A DNA stretch of 7,119 nucleotides from Rhodospirillaceae bacterium. GTDB taxonomy: Bacteria > Pseudomonadota > Alphaproteobacteria > Micavibrionales > Micavibrionaceae. Under the pieces are notes generated by a model. It ran no database searches and was not told the DNA's origin. It was given only the letters and a program-made list of their open reading frames with translations. The translations under genes were made by a program, and so were the position numbers. The stretch covers positions 1 through 7,119 of the forward strand of contig DMIT01000011.1 of NCBI GenBank assembly GCA_003452275.1, read 5' to 3'. This document shows, piece by piece, positions 1-6,025 of the stretch (its first letter is position 1; the number at the start of each line of letters is the position of its first letter).

Positions 1-581
1 GCCGTGGTATTCAGGCTTTCCAGACAGATCAGATGAAGATGGATGTCGCGGCTCTTTTGTCTCTGTTGGCTGTAACCCTTTGTTTGGTTTTTGCCAAGGA
101 AACCGTCATTCTCGGGATCATAGCGGCTTTGTCCTGCCTTATCCATGGCTTGCGGATGCGCCATTATCATAGTTTGCAGACGGGGAGAGATCCTTTGCTG
201 TGGATTTTACATGCGGGTTATGCGTGGCTTATAATCGGGCTAGGATTGCTGTCGCTATCGGGATTCGGATTGTTCGACATAAAAACCATTCTCCATGCTT
301 TCACTGCCGGTTGTATAGGTTCCATGATTTTGGGGATGATCTGTCGGGTCACATTGGGGCATACAGGGCGTGAATTAAAGGTGGGAAAAGTCATGACTAT
401 TGCTTTTATCGCTCTTCAGATTGCCGCGCTTATGCGGGTGTTTGGCCCGATGCTGATTCCTGATAAAACCATGGAATGGATTATTTGTTCTGCCTTGTTA
501 TGGGCGTTTTGTTTCGCAACCTATCTGTTGCTCTATGGCCGGATGTTGTTCTCCCCGCGCCCTGATGGACAAGAGGCCTGA
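1..581 (+). CDS. nnrS: NnrS family membrane protein, C-terminal part (5' truncated by window edge)
   Basis: The reading frame is open to the left edge (first full codon at position 3), so only about the last 192 residues are present; whole NnrS proteins are about 400 residues. About six hydrophobic segments are visible, fitting a polytopic inner-membrane protein. The family signature is in the middle: an HAFTAGCIGSM stretch followed by RVTLGHTGR, close to the HALTxGAIGxM...TLGHTGR block of NnrS. NnrS proteins are haem/copper-containing membrane proteins linked to denitrification and relief of nitric-oxide stress; their exact biochemistry is unsettled. The gene converges on the Dnr-like regulator with only 9 nt between stop codons, which supports a nitrogen-oxide role. 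Its promoter lies outside the window. The internal ATG at 33 is not a likely start because the frame and homology continue upstream of it. Confidence 0.85.
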   Translation, partial: RGIQAFQTDQMKMDVAALLSLLAVTLCLVFAKETVILGIIAALSCLIHGLRMRHYHSLQTGRDPLLWILHAGYAWLIIGLGLLSLSGFGLFDIKTILHAFTAGCIGSMILGMICRVTLGHTGRELKVGKVMTIAFIALQIAALMRVFGPMLIPDKTMEWIICSALLWAFCFATYLLLYGRMLFSPRPDGQEA

Positions 582-590
582 AAACTTTAT

Positions 591-1292
591 TCAGCAAGGG
601 GTTTCCTGTGATGACAAATCACAAAATTCTATCAGTTTCCCCATATCCTCGATGATGATATGACCATCGTTTACCTTGACTCCGTAAGGTTCCAGTTTGG
701 CCAGAGCGCGTGAGAATGTTTCCGGCTTGATATTCAGGCGGGTCGAAATGATGGATTTATCATAGGGCAAATCAACCAGCCACCCTTCCGTTGCTTGTTT
801 TTCTCTGCGGCAAAACCGGATCAGAAAAGCACCGATGCGTTGTGGTGCACTGCGTGTCGTGACTTGTTCTAACTGCTGCACCAGATAATGCTGGCGCATG
901 GCGATTGCACCTAACATCCGCAATGCAAAACGACTATCTTCCTCAATCTGTTGTATAAAAAAACTACGTGGAATTTCTAGGACTGTTACATTTTCGATGG
1001 CTTGCGCGTTCGCAGGATATATCCTGCTGTCATTGAATATCGCGGCTTCCGCAAACTCTTCTCCGGGCCCGAAAACATGGATAATCATTTCCTCGCCCTC
1101 TCGGGTAGATCGGTATAATTTAACCCATCCTTCCAAAATAATAAAAAAAGCATCGGCCTGATCGCCCATGACAAATAAATCACGACCCTTGGCGTATATT
1201 TTCTGATGCCCTTGGCTAATCAACTGCTCCAGAATATCCATGTCTATATTCTGGAATAAGGATGTCTTTTTAATGATTTGCTTTAAGTTCAT
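591..1292 (-). CDS. Crp/Fnr family transcriptional regulator, Dnr-like
   Basis: This is a 233-residue protein with a cyclic-nucleotide-binding-type beta barrel (about residues 10-125), a dimerisation helix (about 125-150) and a C-terminal winged helix-turn-helix (about 150-222). The recognition helix reads KPETFSRAL (189-197); its E-x2-SR core is the FNR/Dnr type that reads TTGAT-N4-ATCAA. A FAEAAIF block (80-86) matches the FAEA-x-MF of Pseudomonas Dnr. There is no N-terminal cysteine cluster (only C161, C224, C233), so it is not an oxygen-sensing 4Fe-4S FNR. By family it more likely senses NO, in Dnr through haem; that is inferred. The ATG at 1292 has a modest GAAAG-type ribosome site. A perfect cognate box sits about 70 nt upstream, between this gene and the divergent moa operon, so it probably activates moa and may also control itself. 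Confidence 0.88.
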   Translation of the reverse strand: MNLKQIIKKTSLFQNIDMDILEQLISQGHQKIYAKGRDLFVMGDQADAFFIILEGWVKLYRSTREGEEMIIHVFGPGEEFAEAAIFNDSRIYPANAQAIENVTVLEIPRSFFIQQIEEDSRFALRMLGAIAMRQHYLVQQLEQVTTRSAPQRIGAFLIRFCRREKQATEGWLVDLPYDKSIISTRLNIKPETFSRALAKLEPYGVKVNDGHIIIEDMGKLIEFCDLSSQETPC

Positions 1293-1360
1293 AACGCATC
1301 TTTCATATCTGGTGGCCTTAGGCTGGCAGTCAGGAATTCAGCATTTACAATCCTTTCGCG

Positions 1361-1378
1361 ACTTGATTCAGATCAAGT
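1361..1378. promoter_or_regulatory. FNR/Dnr-type operator (anaerobox), perfect palindrome
   Basis: The site reads ACTTGAT-TCAG-ATCAAGT. The core TTGAT-N4-ATCAA (1363-1376) is an exact FNR/Dnr consensus and the symmetry extends to 7-bp arms. It lies in the gap between the Dnr-like regulator and the moa operon. Its centre (1369.5) is exactly 41.5 nt upstream of the start site predicted at 1411, the standard class II activator position. The neighbouring regulator carries the matching E-x2-SR recognition helix, so it is the obvious binder, although an FNR elsewhere in the genome could also use the site. On the opposite strand no good -10 is found at the class II distance, so any effect on the regulator gene itself remains open. 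Confidence 0.93.
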
Positions 1379-1398
1379 CACCATCCTGTTCCTTCTTT

Positions 1399-1411
1399 CA
1401 TAATGCCCCCG
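1399..1411 (+). promoter_or_regulatory. Predicted -10 box and start site of the moa operon promoter
   Basis: CATAAT (1399-1404) matches the TATAAT -10 consensus at five of six positions. Counting 7 nt downstream places transcription start at about 1411, which puts the FNR/Dnr palindrome at -41.5. No independent TTGACA-like -35 box is present because the operator occupies that region, as expected for a class II FNR-dependent promoter. The resulting 5' leader to the moaA ATG is about 143 nt, long enough to hold the riboswitch described below. Confidence 0.7.
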
Positions 1412-1435
1412 AACAAGATGTGCTGTGCTTGAAGA

Positions 1436-1547
1436 AAGTGCGGCAGCTCCGAACCCTCTGTGCCTAAGTCCTGCATTCCACAGGATATGGACAGTTGGTC
1501 GGGGTCGTGAATGGAAACGTCACGGCCTCCCGTATTTGGAAAGGAGG
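1436..1547 (+). promoter_or_regulatory. Moco riboswitch-like leader upstream of moaA
   Basis: The leader folds by eye into a compact structure. An 8-bp helix joins CTCCG-A-ACC (1447-1455, one bulged A) to GGT-CGGGG (1497-1504). Inside it, CTGT (1458-1461) pairs with ACAG (1491-1494), then CCTAAG (1463-1468) faces TATGG (1486-1490), which is exactly the 11-nt GAAA-tetraloop receptor, capped by the TCCTG/CAGGA hairpin (1469-1485). A second hairpin, CGTGA/TCACG (1506-1524), carries a GAAA tetraloop at 1514-1517 that could dock in that receptor. A tentative closing helix pairs 1436-1443 with 1530-1537 (two G-U pairs). CCTCC (1526-1530) can pair with GGAGG (1543-1547), the moaA ribosome site. From memory, the Moco RNA motif upstream of E. 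coli moaA has a tetraloop and receptor and represses when Moco is plentiful. Placement before a moa operon strongly supports this class. The exact 5' border and closing helix are uncertain. Confidence 0.82.
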
Positions 1548-1548
1548 A
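1541..1548 (+). promoter_or_regulatory. moaA ribosome binding site, potentially sequestered
   Basis: AAGGAGGA ends 5 nt before the ATG at 1554 and is a near-perfect Shine-Dalgarno. It decides the moaA start: the same frame is open back to an ATG at 1425, but that lies inside the structured leader. The complementary CCTCC at 1526-1530 sits 12 nt upstream and could hide this site, giving the riboswitch a route to block translation. Confidence 0.8.
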
Positions 1549-1553
1549 CAAAG

Positions 1554-2543
1554 ATGGAGAATATATTACAGATCGCGGACAATTTTGGCCGGCGCTTCCC
1601 TTATTTGCGCCTGTCGATCACGGATATTTGTAATTTCCGTTGCTCTTATTGTCTGCCGGACGGATATCAAAAAACAGGCTGCGAAAGTTTTCTCTCGCGG
1701 GACGAAATTACACGGCTCGCAACGGCTTTTATCAAATTAGGGGTGTGGAAAATCAGGCTGACGGGAGGCGAGCCAACTGTCAGGCCTGATTTTCTTGAAA
1801 TTGCCAATCATCTTTCACACCTGCAAGGGCTGCGCAAACTGGCCTTTACAACCAATGGCTACCAATTGCCCGAACGGGCCAAGGATTATTTTGACGCAGG
1901 GTTAAGAAACATCAATATCAGCATTGATTCATTGCGGCCACGTCAGTTCCACACAATCACAGGGCATGACCGCTTAGGGGAAATTCTGGAAGGAGTGCAG
2001 GAATGTTTTCGGGTCGGATTCCAACATGTCAAAATCAATACGGTTCTCCTCAAAGGCATGAATGACGGAGAGATTGACGATTTTGTGGATTTTGTGGCGG
2101 ATAAGCCGGTGTCACTGCGTTTCATTGAACTCATGAGAACGGGCGAGAATGGAAATTATTTCGCCGCCCATCATTTATCTGGAACATCTGTTACCGAACG
2201 ACTGTTGAAAAGAGGATGGGTTCTCAAACCGCGAACCGAAGACAGCGGCCCTGCTCTGGAATTCGGGCACGACGAAAGCATAGGCACAATCGGTCTGATT
2301 GCCCCTTATTCCAAGGATTTTTGTAAAAGCTGTAATCGCTTGCGTGTGTCTGCAAAGGGTAATCTTCATTTGTGTTTGTTCGGTGACGGAGGTTACGCGT
2401 TACGGCCATTATTGCAATCCGATGATCAGTGCGAAGATTTGCAAGGGAAAATCCTCTCGCTGATGAATTTCAAGAAATCGAGCCATTTCCTGCAACAGGG
2501 ACATACAGGCTCTACCCCGCATCTTGCCTCTATCGGTGGTTAG
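1554..2543 (+). CDS. moaA: GTP 3',8-cyclase MoaA (radical SAM, molybdenum cofactor step 1)
   Basis: MoaA converts GTP to 3',8-cyclo-7,8-dihydro-GTP, the first step of Moco synthesis. The protein has 329 residues when started at 1554. The radical-SAM cluster motif C26-x3-C30-x2-C33 is present, followed by the GGEP SAM-binding motif (71-74). The second, C-terminal 4Fe-4S cluster is held by C257, C260 and C274, with the GTP-contacting NRLRV (261-265) between them. The chain ends in Gly-Gly, a conserved and functionally important tail. Length and C-terminal cysteine numbering coincide with E. coli MoaA as I recall it, and the DNFGRRFPYLRLSITD-type N-terminus is of the same subtype. It heads the operon, follows the FNR/Dnr promoter and the Moco riboswitch-like leader, and is 19 nt from the next gene. 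Confidence 0.97.
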   Translation: MENILQIADNFGRRFPYLRLSITDICNFRCSYCLPDGYQKTGCESFLSRDEITRLATAFIKLGVWKIRLTGGEPTVRPDFLEIANHLSHLQGLRKLAFTTNGYQLPERAKDYFDAGLRNINISIDSLRPRQFHTITGHDRLGEILEGVQECFRVGFQHVKINTVLLKGMNDGEIDDFVDFVADKPVSLRFIELMRTGENGNYFAAHHLSGTSVTERLLKRGWVLKPRTEDSGPALEFGHDESIGTIGLIAPYSKDFCKSCNRLRVSAKGNLHLCLFGDGGYALRPLLQSDDQCEDLQGKILSLMNFKKSSHFLQQGHTGSTPHLASIGG

Positions 2544-2562
2544 GAAGAAAGAGATTGATATC

Positions 2563-3594
2563 ATGAAACAAGTGAACGGAATTCTAGATTTTTTGGTCAG
2601 TCACGATGCCAATTTTAAAATGATCGATGTCGGTCGCAAACGCCCCACACGGCGGCGTGCGGTTGCTTGTGGAACCATCCGGATGAATCAGGAAGCTTTT
2701 CTGGCTGTTAAAAATGGAACTTTGCCAAAGGGAAATGTTCTGGCCTTGGCCGAGGCCGCAGGGATTATGGGGGCCAAAAGAACGCCGGATTTGATACCGA
2801 TGTGCCATACCCTGCCTCTGGATCAGGTGACGATTTACTGCGATTTGCAGGAGGAGACTCATAGCATTGTCGTCTATGCGCAGGCCGTGGCTTTTGCAAA
2901 AACGGGCGTTGAGATGGAGGCTCTGGCTGGCGTCAATGCGGCCCTTTTGACGATCTGGGATTTGACGAAGGGAACGGACGCTCATCTTTCCATCGACGGG
3001 ATAAGGCTTCTGACCAAAACGGGTGGCAAAAGCGGGGTGTGGATCAATGCGAACGGCATTCCCCCGTGGTTGGAAGACCAATTGCCGTCTTCTTCTTTCC
3101 TGACCGGGAAAAAGGCCGCAATTCTGGTCATGAGCGACCGCGCTTCGAAAGGGGAATACGCCGACCAGTCGGGGGCGTTGCTCAAGGAATTACTGGTCAA
3201 TGCCGGTGCTGAAATCTCTGCCTATGACATTATTCCCGATCAGGAAGACAATATTGCGCAGGCCATGACGACCATATGCAGATCGGGGCAGCCAGACCTG
3301 CTGATGGCCACCGGCGGCACCGGCCCCGGCCCCCGCGATGTGACACCGGATGTTCTGGAGAAAATCAGCGATAGAATGCTGGAAGGTTTGGGGAATGTTC
3401 TGCGCGCAGAAAGCTTATATTACACGGATACCGCATGGTTGTCGCGCATGACAGCCGGCATGGTGGGCCGGACTTTGGTCATTGCCTTTCCCGGATCGCC
3501 GAAAGCCGTGAAAGAATGCTGGGATATTTTATCCCCGTTTCTGGGTGACGCGCTGGAGAAAATAAAAAAGCAAGGATATGAGGTCATCAAATGA
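2563..3594 (+). CDS. moaCB: Bifunctional MoaC/MoaB fusion: cyclic pyranopterin monophosphate synthase + molybdopterin adenylyltransferase-type domain
   Basis: This 343-residue protein joins two Moco enzymes. Residues about 12-165 are MoaC, which turns the MoaA product into cyclic pyranopterin monophosphate. Visible MoaC marks are the RRRAVA block, IPMCHTLPL (78-86, with H82), GVEMEAL, and D133/K136 in TIWDLTK, matching catalytic D128/K131 of E. coli. Residues about 183-343 are a MoaB/MogA domain with MSDRASKGEYADQSG, the molybdopterin-binding TGGTGPGPRDVTPD (250-263) and the FPGSPKAVKE signature; MogA-type members adenylylate molybdopterin before molybdate insertion. The linker is short. I chose the ATG at 2563 over a TTG at 2524 because the latter lies inside the end of moaA, and an AAAGAGA ribosome site precedes 2563. 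The stop overlaps the moaD start by 4 nt. MoaC/MoaB fusions occur in sequence databases, so this is a known but uncommon arrangement. Confidence 0.93.
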   Translation: MKQVNGILDFLVSHDANFKMIDVGRKRPTRRRAVACGTIRMNQEAFLAVKNGTLPKGNVLALAEAAGIMGAKRTPDLIPMCHTLPLDQVTIYCDLQEETHSIVVYAQAVAFAKTGVEMEALAGVNAALLTIWDLTKGTDAHLSIDGIRLLTKTGGKSGVWINANGIPPWLEDQLPSSSFLTGKKAAILVMSDRASKGEYADQSGALLKELLVNAGAEISAYDIIPDQEDNIAQAMTTICRSGQPDLLMATGGTGPGPRDVTPDVLEKISDRMLEGLGNVLRAESLYYTDTAWLSRMTAGMVGRTLVIAFPGSPKAVKECWDILSPFLGDALEKIKKQGYEVIK

Positions 3595-3833
3595 AAATAG
3601 TCATTTATCATTACGGCGCGTTCAGGAAACTGGGGGATCGTACCGACCTTGATCTTCCTGCACCTGCCACGATTGGCGAAATCAGAATGTCCCTGATTGA
3701 GAGATGGGGAGAGAGCCATCAGCTTTTGATCGAGGATTCGGCACTGGCAAATATGACCGATATCTTACCGGATGAATTTGTGATCGATGATCATTGCGCC
3801 CTGTCCGTTCTACCTCCTGTCTGTGGAGGGTGA
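3591..3833 (+). CDS. moaD: Molybdopterin synthase small subunit MoaD
   Basis: This is an 80-residue ubiquitin-fold sulphur carrier. It ends in LPPVCGG; the terminal Gly-Gly is adenylated by MoeB and then thiocarboxylated so that MoaE can transfer sulphur to cyclic pyranopterin monophosphate. The N-terminal strand (KIVIYHYGAFRKL) fits the V-x-YFA-x-LRE pattern of MoaD. The start codon overlaps the upstream stop (ATGA) and the stop lies 1 nt before the moaE start, so the two synthase subunits are translationally linked. Length is normal for the family. The cysteine just before Gly-Gly replaces the more usual alanine. No moeB is in the window. Confidence 0.95.
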   Translation: MKIVIYHYGAFRKLGDRTDLDLPAPATIGEIRMSLIERWGESHQLLIEDSALANMTDILPDEFVIDDHCALSVLPPVCGG

Positions 3834-3834
3834 T

Positions 3835-4320
3835 ATGGGAGTGTATGTCAGGATTGTAACAGAGAAAATCAATATTGAAGAATTGATCGCCAAAGTCGAA
3901 AGCGCGGATCATGGGGCGATTGATCTTTTTATTGGTACAGTGCGCAATCATCATCATGGAAAAGATGTATTGGGAATCACGTATGATGTCCATGAAACGC
4001 TGGCCGAGAAGTTGTTCAAGGAAATTTGTGAGGAAGCTTCCGGAATATGGCCAGATACAGATTATGCGGTGATCCATTATAAAGGGGAATTACCCGTCAG
4101 CGGCATAAGCATTGTGATTGCCGTTAGTTCGCCTCATCGGGCGGAGAGTTTCGAAGCCTGCCGCTATGTGATCGAAGAAATCAAAAGACAGGCTCCTGTC
4201 TGGAAACAGGAACATTATCTGGACGGAAAAAGTGATTGGCTGCCGGGCCATTCCTTACGGCACGAGGGGAAACATACAAATACCTGCTGCGGACAATGTT
4301 GCGGAGGAAAACATGCCTGA
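3835..4320 (+). CDS. moaE: Molybdopterin synthase catalytic subunit MoaE with cysteine-rich C-terminal tail
   Basis: MoaE binds cyclic pyranopterin monophosphate and installs the dithiolene sulphurs delivered by MoaD. The 161-residue product shows FIGTVRNHHHG (32-42), the AVSSPHR (96-102) and EACRYVIEEIK blocks, and the paired catalytic lysines K117 and K124 (in PVWKQE), spaced as K119/K126 of E. coli. The ATG at 3835 follows GGAGGG at 3825-3830 by only 4 nt, a slightly short spacing; the in-frame upstream start at 3787 would lie within moaD and is not favoured. After the core (about residue 138) comes a tail with HEGKHTNT and then CCGQCCGGKHA, giving four cysteines in a CC-x2-CC pattern. Part of that tail is encoded by the Shine-Dalgarno of mobA, whose start overlaps this gene by 8 nt. 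Confidence 0.94.
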   Translation: MGVYVRIVTEKINIEELIAKVESADHGAIDLFIGTVRNHHHGKDVLGITYDVHETLAEKLFKEICEEASGIWPDTDYAVIHYKGELPVSGISIVIAVSSPHRAESFEACRYVIEEIKRQAPVWKQEHYLDGKSDWLPGHSLRHEGKHTNTCCGQCCGGKHA

Positions 4321-4837
4321 TCTGTCACGGGTCGCCGGCATCGTTCTTGCCGGCGGCAAATCAAGCCGTATGGGAAGGAATAAAGCGTTACTCGATTTCA
4401 GGGGGCGTCCCCTTGTGCAACATATGATGAATATATTGCGCGATCTGGGATTGCAGGACATCTATATCAGCGGTTCCATCGCAAATTATCCCTGTATTGA
4501 TGATAACCGGCCATTTGCAGGGCCGGCGCAGGGAATATGCAATGTGTGGCAAAAGAAGCCTGATTATGAAGGCTATCTTTTTGTACCTGTCGATATGCCT
4601 CTACTGACAGCGGACATTCTGCGGTTGCTTCTTGCGCATAAAGAGGGAAGTTATTTTGCCGGTCGTCCGTTGCCTGTGTTTTTTACATGTCCGGTTATCC
4701 TCGGCAATGCCGCATCTGTGCAGGGTTTGATTGCTGAAAATTCTCTTTATGTGGTTGATTTGCCGCCGTTATATGACCCCATGATGGCTAATCTCAACAC
4801 ACCGCAAGAATGGCAGGAGGTCTTATACGCATCATGA
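4313..4837 (+). CDS. mobA: Molybdenum cofactor guanylyltransferase MobA
   Basis: MobA attaches GMP to Moco to give the MGD/bis-MGD form used by DMSO-reductase-family enzymes such as nitrate reductases. The 174-residue product opens with the nucleotide-binding loop LAGGKSSRMGRNKALL (12-27). It has VDMP (93-96), carrying the metal-binding aspartate, and NLNTPQEW (160-167), the typical C-terminal MobA motif. It is somewhat shorter than the E. coli enzyme (about 194). The usual GPLAGI motif appears as GPAQGI (70-75), a mild departure. A strong GGAGG (4303-4307) lies 5 nt before the ATG, inside the 3' end of moaE. The stop overlaps the following gene by 4 nt (ATGA). Its presence implies that the host makes at least one bis-MGD enzyme, consistent with the respiratory context. 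Confidence 0.93.
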   Translation: MPDLSRVAGIVLAGGKSSRMGRNKALLDFRGRPLVQHMMNILRDLGLQDIYISGSIANYPCIDDNRPFAGPAQGICNVWQKKPDYEGYLFVPVDMPLLTADILRLLLAHKEGSYFAGRPLPVFFTCPVILGNAASVQGLIAENSLYVVDLPPLYDPMMANLNTPQEWQEVLYAS

Positions 4838-5202
4838 ATGTCAAAATTTCTGAAAATGCTGTGACCTTTAAAATTACCGAGGAAGAACTGAATTTTCTCT
4901 TAACCGGAAAGTCCTTAGAGAAAAAAGTTCTGATCGGGAAAAACGATTTCGTGATGGTAATCGATCCTCATCCTCCGGAATATTGTGAAGATTTTAAAGA
5001 GGCTCCGCTGAAACTGATCCTCGACCGCGCCGAATCCTGTTTGATCCTTTTTACAACCATGGATGAAATCCGCAAACTGGCAGATATGGGCAAAAGTCGT
5101 GATGGATTATCGGCCTATGTCGGCGGGTTGGATATCCTTTTGCAAGTGGATGTGCGCCACGATAGCCGAGAAAAGAAAAGGATAAAAAATGTTGGCGAAT
5201 AA
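4834..5202 (+). CDS. Small uncharacterised protein in the Moco operon
   Basis: I do not recognise this gene with confidence. It encodes 122 residues with no signal peptide or membrane segment, so it is probably cytoplasmic. The N-terminus, MNVKISENAVTFKITEEEL, alternates hydrophobic and polar residues like a beta strand-turn-strand. A mostly strand-like core follows, and the C-terminus is highly charged (DSREKKRIKN). The general pattern (NAVTFKIT-x-EEL near the start, ILLQVDV near the end) resembles small beta-rich DUF7009-type proteins, but that is only an impression. The start overlaps the mobA stop in an ATGA; a GGAGG at 4816-4820 is 13 nt away, longer than usual, so translational coupling is likely. 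It ends 14 nt inside modA. Sitting between mobA and modA suggests a role in molybdenum handling or cofactor delivery (inferred only). Confidence 0.8.
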   Translation: MNVKISENAVTFKITEEELNFLLTGKSLEKKVLIGKNDFVMVIDPHPPEYCEDFKEAPLKLILDRAESCLILFTTMDEIRKLADMGKSRDGLSAYVGGLDILLQVDVRHDSREKKRIKNVGE

Positions 5203-5929
5203 TACAAACAATTGCGCGGTCACTCCGCAAACAATCATCTTGTTGGCAGCAGGTTCCTTGTCACAAGCTTTCCGAAAAGTCGCAGATGCCATCCTGAACG
5301 ATTATGGTCTATCTCTTGAAGCCGAATTCGGCTCCACTGCGCGTATGGCAAAACTGATTAGGGAAGGATCACCATGCGATGTCTTTGCATCTGCCGACAT
5401 GGAAACCCCGCAAAAATTTGTTGCTTCGGAACAGGTTGTGCCATTGGTTCGCAACGATATGGTGGCTGTCGCCCGCAGGGACTCCGGCATAAATAGTGAT
5501 GGCTTACCCGAATTTCTGATTCAGGCGCGTCCGCTTAGTATCGGTATATCTGATCCTTGCACGCAACCTTGCGGTTCCAATGCGCTCAAATCCCTATCGC
5601 ATATCCTGCCTCCGCAAATATTGGATGAAAAAACCCGCGTGATTACAGGCGGTCTCGATCAGAAAAAAGCGAAAGCCGCCGGAGAAAAAAGCGATTATAC
5701 AACCGCGCTCGAACAGGGCGCAGATCTTTTAATCGTCTTCAGAACAACGGCCCAAAAAGTCTGCAAGCAATGGGATCAAGCCCAAATCATTGAGCTTCCT
5801 TCCCCGATGCAAGTCACTTCCCAATATGGCATGGCCGTCCTGAATAACAGCGTTGCCGTACAAACTTTCATCGACTATCTCCAATCGCAGAAAGTCAGGC
5901 ATATTTTCAAAGATTACGGGTTTCAGTAA
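5189..5929 (+). CDS. modA: ModA-like molybdate-binding protein lacking a signal peptide
   Basis: This 246-residue protein has the type II periplasmic-binding fold of molybdate ABC-transporter binding proteins. Visible family marks are AAGSLSQAF (20-28) and FGSTARMAKLI (47-57), each with an oxyanion-binding serine, CDVFASAD (63-70), SDPCTQPCGSNAL (121-133), ALEQGADLLIVFRTTA (173-188) and the C-terminal KDYGF. It resembles the ModA subgroup with a DPCG motif and a YxTxA-type segment. The N-terminus is polar and goes directly into the first strand, with no signal peptide. An in-frame TAA at 5183-5185, two codons before the ATG, rules out a longer form, and AAAAGG (5176-5181) is a well-placed ribosome site. 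Five cysteines also fit a cytoplasmic protein. No modB or modC is nearby. It may be a cytosolic molybdate reservoir or delivery protein, or a transporter subunit that has lost export. Confidence 0.87.
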   Translation: MLANNTNNCAVTPQTIILLAAGSLSQAFRKVADAILNDYGLSLEAEFGSTARMAKLIREGSPCDVFASADMETPQKFVASEQVVPLVRNDMVAVARRDSGINSDGLPEFLIQARPLSIGISDPCTQPCGSNALKSLSHILPPQILDEKTRVITGGLDQKKAKAAGEKSDYTTALEQGADLLIVFRTTAQKVCKQWDQAQIIELPSPMQVTSQYGMAVLNNSVAVQTFIDYLQSQKVRHIFKDYGFQ

Positions 5930-6025
5930 ATCTGGGGTCGTATCTATCTCATTGATTTCTAGTGGGGCGCTTTGGTTGGAAGATGTGATTAAACATGGCT
6001 TAAGTAATGCTGCCATAAAGAACAA

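Noticed and set aside
578..594. CTGAA/TTCAG hairpin between the convergent nnrS and regulator stops
   Set aside because: The stem is only 5 bp, AT-rich and lacks a T-tract; too weak to call a terminator.
607..623. TGTGAT/ATCACA inverted repeat, possibly a CRP site or terminator
   Set aside because: It lies inside the 3' end of the regulator gene and has no T-run on either strand. The 5-nt spacer does not fit the usual TGTGA-N6-TCACA CRP spacing.
1425..1553. In-frame extension of MoaA by 43 residues from an ATG at 1425
   Set aside because: The extension covers the structured leader, has no MoaA-like sequence and no ribosome site, while 1554 has AAGGAGGA and gives the normal 329-residue enzyme.
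2584..3081. 165-codon open frame on the minus strand
   Set aside because: It is antisense to moaC with strong MoaC motifs on the other strand; composition fits a shadow frame.
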